A DNA stretch of 36,172 nt from the NCBI RefSeq assembly GCF_000723405.1, contig NZ_CCAE010000045.1, forward strand, positions 1-36,172, in the 5' to 3' direction. The position numbers and the translations under genes are program-made. Positions within the stretch are counted from its first letter, which is position 1, and every line of letters begins with the position of its first letter. The notes beneath the pieces were generated by a model that saw only the letters and a program-made list of their open reading frames with translations, was not told where the DNA came from and ran no database searches. Positions 33,031 to 36,172 of this stretch are shown here, piece by piece. The DNA is from Hydrogenophaga intermedia. Lineage in GTDB: Bacteria; Pseudomonadota; Gammaproteobacteria; Burkholderiales; Burkholderiaceae_C.

Positions 33031-33918
33031 ATGCCCTCTTACTACTGGGTCAATCAAGGAGGAACGTTCGAGGAAGAACGGAAGGCGGGATTGTTGTGGG
33101 CACCTGAGCGCACAAGTACCGGCTCGAGACTTGTGCATTGGGACACCATGACCGAGCTCTTGCCCGAAGATATGGTGTTCAACTACGCCAACGGGGCCAT
33201 TCGCGCGTATGCCATCGTCAACAGCGCGGCAGTCTCAATGATGCGTCCGTATGACGTCGGGTCTCCATATTCATCTGCTCAAGGAGGCCGAGTGGTTATG
33301 TGCAGCTATCGGACTCTTCGATCGCCCATCCCTCTCACTGCTGTTACCGCCAATGAGGCACTAAGAGTTGAGCTCCAATCGGGACGAAATCCAGTTCTCG
33401 ATCGCCGCGGTGCTGTGGCGCAAAAGTACCTATGCGCCATCTCACCAATCGCTGGCCAACTAGTGGCGTCTTTAGGTGACATCTCCCCTCCGCCGACCAA
33501 AAGTCCCACGCCTGCGCTTACACCCACAGAAGTGAGCCGTCTTGTTGACGCCCGACTCGGTCAAGGCAAGTTTCGAGACGAGTTACTGATCGAATTCAAT
33601 GGCAAATGCCCCGTTACGGGGCTGGCGATCCCTGACCTGCTAAGGGCATCGCACATCAAGGCTTGGACTCAAGCCGACAATCACGAACGGCTTGATAGGA
33701 ATAACGGCTTGTTGCTCGCGGCGGGTGTCGACGCGGCGTTTGACAAAGGGTACATCGCGTTCTCTGACAACGGTGAACTCCTAGTGAGTTCCAGACTGTC
33801 CCTGTTCCATCGAACTGCACTAGGTATTCCCACGGGCACGTACACGCTGCAGAGGGAGTTCATAACTCCTCAGCGCCGTCAGCATTTGGAGTTTCACCGA
33901 GCGAAGTACGGTCTTTGA
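33031..33918 (+). CDS. HNH_2 endonuclease with EVE/PUA-like N-terminus, probable modified-DNA restriction enzyme
   Basis: The 295-residue protein has a C-terminal HNH_2 nuclease: FRDELLIEFNGKCPVTGL, RASH208IKAW, DRNNGLLLAAGVDAAFDKG and YIAFSDNGELL. The N-terminal ~110 residues (YYWVNQGGTFEEERKAGLLW, then VHWDTMTELLPEDMVFNYAN) resemble the EVE/PUA-like fold that reads modified bases; EVE-HNH fusions are known type IV restriction enzymes (VcaM4I). A proline-rich linker (PPPTKSPTPALTPTE, residues 153-167) joins them. Sampled G+C is 53-58% against about 70% elsewhere, pointing to recent acquisition. GAGG lies 8-11 bases before ATG. No methylase is adjacent, as expected for type IV. Confidence 0.82.
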   Translation: MPSYYWVNQGGTFEEERKAGLLWAPERTSTGSRLVHWDTMTELLPEDMVFNYANGAIRAYAIVNSAAVSMMRPYDVGSPYSSAQGGRVVMCSYRTLRSPIPLTAVTANEALRVELQSGRNPVLDRRGAVAQKYLCAISPIAGQLVASLGDISPPPTKSPTPALTPTEVSRLVDARLGQGKFRDELLIEFNGKCPVTGLAIPDLLRASHIKAWTQADNHERLDRNNGLLLAAGVDAAFDKGYIAFSDNGELLVSSRLSLFHRTALGIPTGTYTLQREFITPQRRQHLEFHRAKYGL

Positions 33919-34023
33919 CCTCGGCTCGAGCAGGCTCATTAAAGGCACGTTGTCAGGCGCAACAAAGGACGTTTGAGCGAATAGCAGCAATTGTCACAAG
34001 TGTCAGCGTCTGCCTCCACCCAT

Positions 34024-34932
34024 TCAGGGTGTCCACGCTAAGTGCTCTGGCCACCACAGCGCCGTAGCCGCTGACCCCGACGCAGCTATCTGCGTCGCAG
34101 GCCACAACAGCGTATAGAGCAGTGCAATCACTTCGCGCAAGCCGAATGCCCCCAACCGATTCCTGGCAAGGAACGCTGCCCATTGCCGCTGCTTCGCCTC
34201 GTCGTCAGCAAACGCCGATTGCAGCGCCAGTGGCGGCTCCGCCGGCAACTCCGTGCGTCGGCGCTCAAACGTGGCGGCAATGGCGCGTGCCAGGGTCGCA
34301 CCATCAAGCGACGTTCTTCGCGCGATCGTCGCGATGTCATGGAAGTCCTTCATGCGGCTGTTCGCGGCGCCCAGCGTGACCATGGCTTGGTATTTCTCTG
34401 CGATCACGGTGTAGACGGGATAGACCCGGAGCCGGGGCGCGTCGAAGTCGGGTAGTAGAGGCGGGTAGGCAACAAGCTCGGGGTCCGGCGTGACGGCATC
34501 GCCAAACCCCACATCCACTTGAAGCGAACAGCGGGTAGTGCCAATGCGGCCGACCAGCCGCACACGAATGCCTCCGTAGGCGTTGTGCTCGCGGATCGGA
34601 TCAGCGCGAATCGACTCGGCATCGAACACGATCCCGTCATCGAGTTCGATGGTTGCAATTTCTCGAAACGTCGCCGTCAAGTGCTCAACATCGTCGGGAC
34701 CGAAGGCCAGCAGGTCGGCGTCTCGCGTGGGGCGATGCGGCTGGTCGTACCACAGCGAGAACAGCAAAGCCCCTTTGAGGAGAAACCGATCGGCATGCCG
34801 CGAATGGGCCAGGCGATCAAGCAGCCGCTCCAGCCCGAAGCGGTTGAGCACCAGGCTGTAGTCCTCGCCGCCCTGCTTGGCCCTGTCAAGCAAACGCGCC
34901 AGCAGGGACGCGGGACTTCGTCGATGATTCAC
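34024..34932 (-). CDS. abiEii: AbiEii nucleotidyltransferase toxin
   Basis: The 302-residue protein is an AbiEii/AbiGii-type toxin with a DNA polymerase beta-like nucleotidyltransferase core: FLLKGALLFSLWYD and RPTRDADLLAFG with metal-binding D71 and D73, then VIAEKYQAMVTLGAANSRMK with DFHDI. AbiE acts as an abortive-infection and toxin-antitoxin system; related toxins transfer nucleotides to tRNA. GTG at 34932 overlaps the antitoxin stop (GTGA, 34929-34932), giving translational coupling and a start that matches the family N-terminus. It is downstream of its antitoxin, the usual order. Confidence 0.92.
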   Translation of the reverse strand: MNHRRSPASLLARLLDRAKQGGEDYSLVLNRFGLERLLDRLAHSRHADRFLLKGALLFSLWYDQPHRPTRDADLLAFGPDDVEHLTATFREIATIELDDGIVFDAESIRADPIREHNAYGGIRVRLVGRIGTTRCSLQVDVGFGDAVTPDPELVAYPPLLPDFDAPRLRVYPVYTVIAEKYQAMVTLGAANSRMKDFHDIATIARRTSLDGATLARAIAATFERRRTELPAEPPLALQSAFADDEAKQRQWAAFLARNRLGAFGLREVIALLYTLLWPATQIAASGSAATALWWPEHLAWTP

Positions 34933-35534
34933 GCCGTCAATGCTTCCAGGTAGGGCAGCATTACGCGCTCCACCCGATTGATGCGCGCGAAATGCGTCAG
35001 TTCGTCCATGGACACCAGCCGCCGTTGCCAAGCGTCCTTAAGCGCTTCCAGCGCCACGTCGAGACCGATCTTGTGGCGAAACTTGAAGCAGTCGGAGATT
35101 GTCTTGGCCACGCCGTACACGCGAATCGGGGCACCTTCATCCATCACGGTTTCGATACCTTCGCTGTAGGCGGCATCGCGCAGCCGCACGATGCGCAGCG
35201 CGGGGTAGTCCACGGACGGTGAACGCACCCCCTCCGGCAGCGCCAGCCACACCTCGTGTGGCGCTTGCGACCCCAGCTCGTGAAAGCGCAGTGCCGACAG
35301 CAGGCAGATCACCGCCTTGGGTACGCGCCGGCAGACTTCAACAAGCGATTGGTGCTCTGTGAGGGGCGCATCGGGCAGGCTGTATACGCCCCTGGCCACA
35401 CGAACCAGTCGCCCGGCCTGCTGCAGCTTGATCAGTAGCTGCGGCGACACGCCGATGTCGCGCGCGTCCGCACCACGCAGCAGCCGCCTGCTGGCCGCAA
35501 GCTCAAGAAGACGGTCCGTGTCGCTGGGAAGCAC
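34929..35534 (-). CDS. abiEi: AbiEi antitoxin
   Basis: The 201-residue protein has the AbiEi layout: an N-terminal winged helix-turn-helix (GVSPQLLIKLQQAGRLVRVA, then RGVYSLPD, residues ~25-55) and a C-terminal antitoxin domain (VYGVAKTISDCFKFRHKIGL, then DVALEALKDAW). It represses its own promoter and counteracts AbiEii. GTG at 35534 is the first possible start, since a stop (TAA) occurs in frame seven codons upstream. The AT-rich upstream region contains a perfect inverted repeat that fits AbiEi autoregulation. Confidence 0.92.
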   Translation of the reverse strand: MLPSDTDRLLELAASRRLLRGADARDIGVSPQLLIKLQQAGRLVRVARGVYSLPDAPLTEHQSLVEVCRRVPKAVICLLSALRFHELGSQAPHEVWLALPEGVRSPSVDYPALRIVRLRDAAYSEGIETVMDEGAPIRVYGVAKTISDCFKFRHKIGLDVALEALKDAWQRRLVSMDELTHFARINRVERVMLPYLEALTA

Positions 35535-35537
35535 GAT

Positions 35538-35585
35538 GGTTTGAAAACGACATTACTTTTCAATAAGTATAGACATTTTCAAACC
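35538..35585 (-). promoter_or_regulatory. AbiE operon promoter/operator with perfect 10-bp inverted repeat
   Basis: GGTTTGAAAA (35538-35547) and TTTTCAAACC (35576-35585) are exact inverted copies 28 bp apart. Between them on the minus strand lies TATACT (35567-35572), a good -10 box. AbiEi of other bacteria binds inverted repeats at its promoter and represses cooperatively, and this site has that geometry. The stretch is strikingly AT-rich in this genome. Confidence 0.65.
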
Positions 35586-35607
35586 CATGATGTGCTGCGA
35601 CGCCCTC

Positions 35608-35979
35608 TCACCTCCGCCGCCCATACCGCCCCGCCCGCCGCTTCCGCTGCTCATCCCTCAAGCGCTGCCGGTCGCCACTGTCGAGCGCCTCGTCGCGCTG
35701 GTTGAGGAGGTCGGCGGCGGCGCGGGCATCGGGGTCATTGGCCAGCTTCTCGGCCGCGATGCGGGCGCCGAAGAAGTCGGCCAGCTCGATGGGCGAGCGG
35801 TTCTGCGGCTCGCTCCCCGCCAGTGGCTGCGGCACGCGCGCGCCCGGCTTTCTGAACAAGGCCCGGCTCTCCTCGCTGTCGGCGTCCAGTTCGGCCGCGG
35901 CGATGTCCGCGTTGACGGTGCAGATGGGGTCGCCGCGCAGGGTGGTGGCGAGCGAAGGGGATGGGGCACGGACTTTCAT
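35608..35979 (-). CDS. Hypothetical protein, unrecognised
   Basis: A 123-residue frame with an acidic middle (VNADIAAAELDADSEESRAL, IELADFFGARIAAEKLANDP) and a basic C-terminus (RQRLRDEQRKRRAGRYGRRR). No membrane segment or signal is seen, and I recognise no domain. The frame stays open upstream to 36099 and perhaps the true start lies there; ATG 35979 has no convincing ribosome site. The ordered alternation of acidic helix and basic tail makes it more protein-like than most open frames at this G+C, yet it may be a chance frame. It faces the same way as abiEi and ends 23 bp upstream of the AbiE inverted repeat. Confidence 0.4.
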   Translation of the reverse strand: MKVRAPSPSLATTLRGDPICTVNADIAAAELDADSEESRALFRKPGARVPQPLAGSEPQNRSPIELADFFGARIAAEKLANDPDARAAADLLNQRDEALDSGDRQRLRDEQRKRRAGRYGRRR

Positions 35980-36172
35980 GGGGGAAGCGCGGGTGGCGAC
36001 GGCCGAAGGAGGCCGTGAGTGACCGGCTGAACGCGTGGGTTGCACGCCCACCTTGGCCAATCGGACGACGCCTTCCGCTCCCGGCTTGCGCCACCTCAAG
36101 GTGCGTTGTGCCCGGACGCACGAGCATCACCGGACCGACCTGCCGCCGCTCCCGTGCCCCCATGGCCAGCCC

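Noticed and set aside
35980..36172. Possible further coding region at the right edge
   Set aside because: Several frames are open, but none has a recognisable domain, ribosome site or start; 193 bases are too few to judge.
1..36172. tRNA genes, CRISPR arrays, transposases, integrases
   Set aside because: None was seen: no spaced identical repeats, no T-loop/CCA-type cloverleaf segments, and no DDE or tyrosine recombinase motifs in the frames examined by eye.

Overview
The window reads as chromosomal DNA of a G+C-rich betaproteobacterium, most likely Burkholderiales/Comamonadaceae (Hydrogenophaga- or Acidovorax-like). The reasons are codon and base composition near 70% G+C in typical coding stretches, a Bug-type (TctC-like) tricarboxylate receptor, paralogous LivJ-type receptors, a betaproteobacterial RNase P RNA, and recurrent GGAGACA ribosome binding sites. 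The family-level placement is inference. The first ~80 bases are not biological: they are a poly-T run followed by an error-containing Illumina P7/Nextera read-through, so the window starts at a contig end and the first gene has an artificial N-terminus.

Left part (1-17.7 kb) is mostly housekeeping. It holds a NUDIX/metallo-beta-lactamase fusion, a small outer-membrane barrel protein, rnpB with its own -10 box, a MATE exporter, a DUF2239 gene that looks leaderless, a VapBC-type toxin-antitoxin pair, a FAD oxidoreductase, a glycine-zipper envelope protein, htpX, a DUF3025 gene and pyrC. These are followed by a polar amino-acid receptor beside a LysR regulator, an Atm1-type ABC exporter divergent from a hotdog thioesterase, and a translationally coupled L,D-transpeptidase / MepK-like endopeptidase pair for 3-3 peptidoglycan crosslinks.

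The centre (17.8-28.8 kb) is the most coherent metabolic block. On the minus strand is AtuA-family gene, AtuA-like small gene, then an atypical crotonase. Divergent from it on the plus strand is a complete branched-chain-type ABC uptake operon (livH, livM, livG, livF), an acyl-CoA ligase, and two tandem paralogous periplasmic receptors. A 32-bp near-perfect palindrome sits in the shared promoter region. The likely logic is import of a carboxylic acid, activation to its CoA thioester, and breakdown by the AtuA/crotonase side, perhaps of an isoprenoid or branched acid; the substrate is not visible in the sequence. Two palindromic repeat elements are embedded here: a REP-like one that encodes the end of one gene and the Shine-Dalgarno of the next, and a 106-bp double hairpin between livM and livG.

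The right part holds an orphan histidine kinase convergent on a terminator, a DUF2784 membrane protein, an ACMSD-like amidohydrolase divergent from a Bug-family receptor, and then a change of character. There is an EVE-like/HNH_2 nuclease of visibly lower G+C (probably a modified-DNA restriction enzyme), an AbiE toxin-antitoxin operon with a perfect 10-bp inverted repeat around its promoter, and an unrecognised gene at the window edge. This end looks like a small acquired defence cluster. No tRNA, CRISPR array, transposase or integrase was seen.
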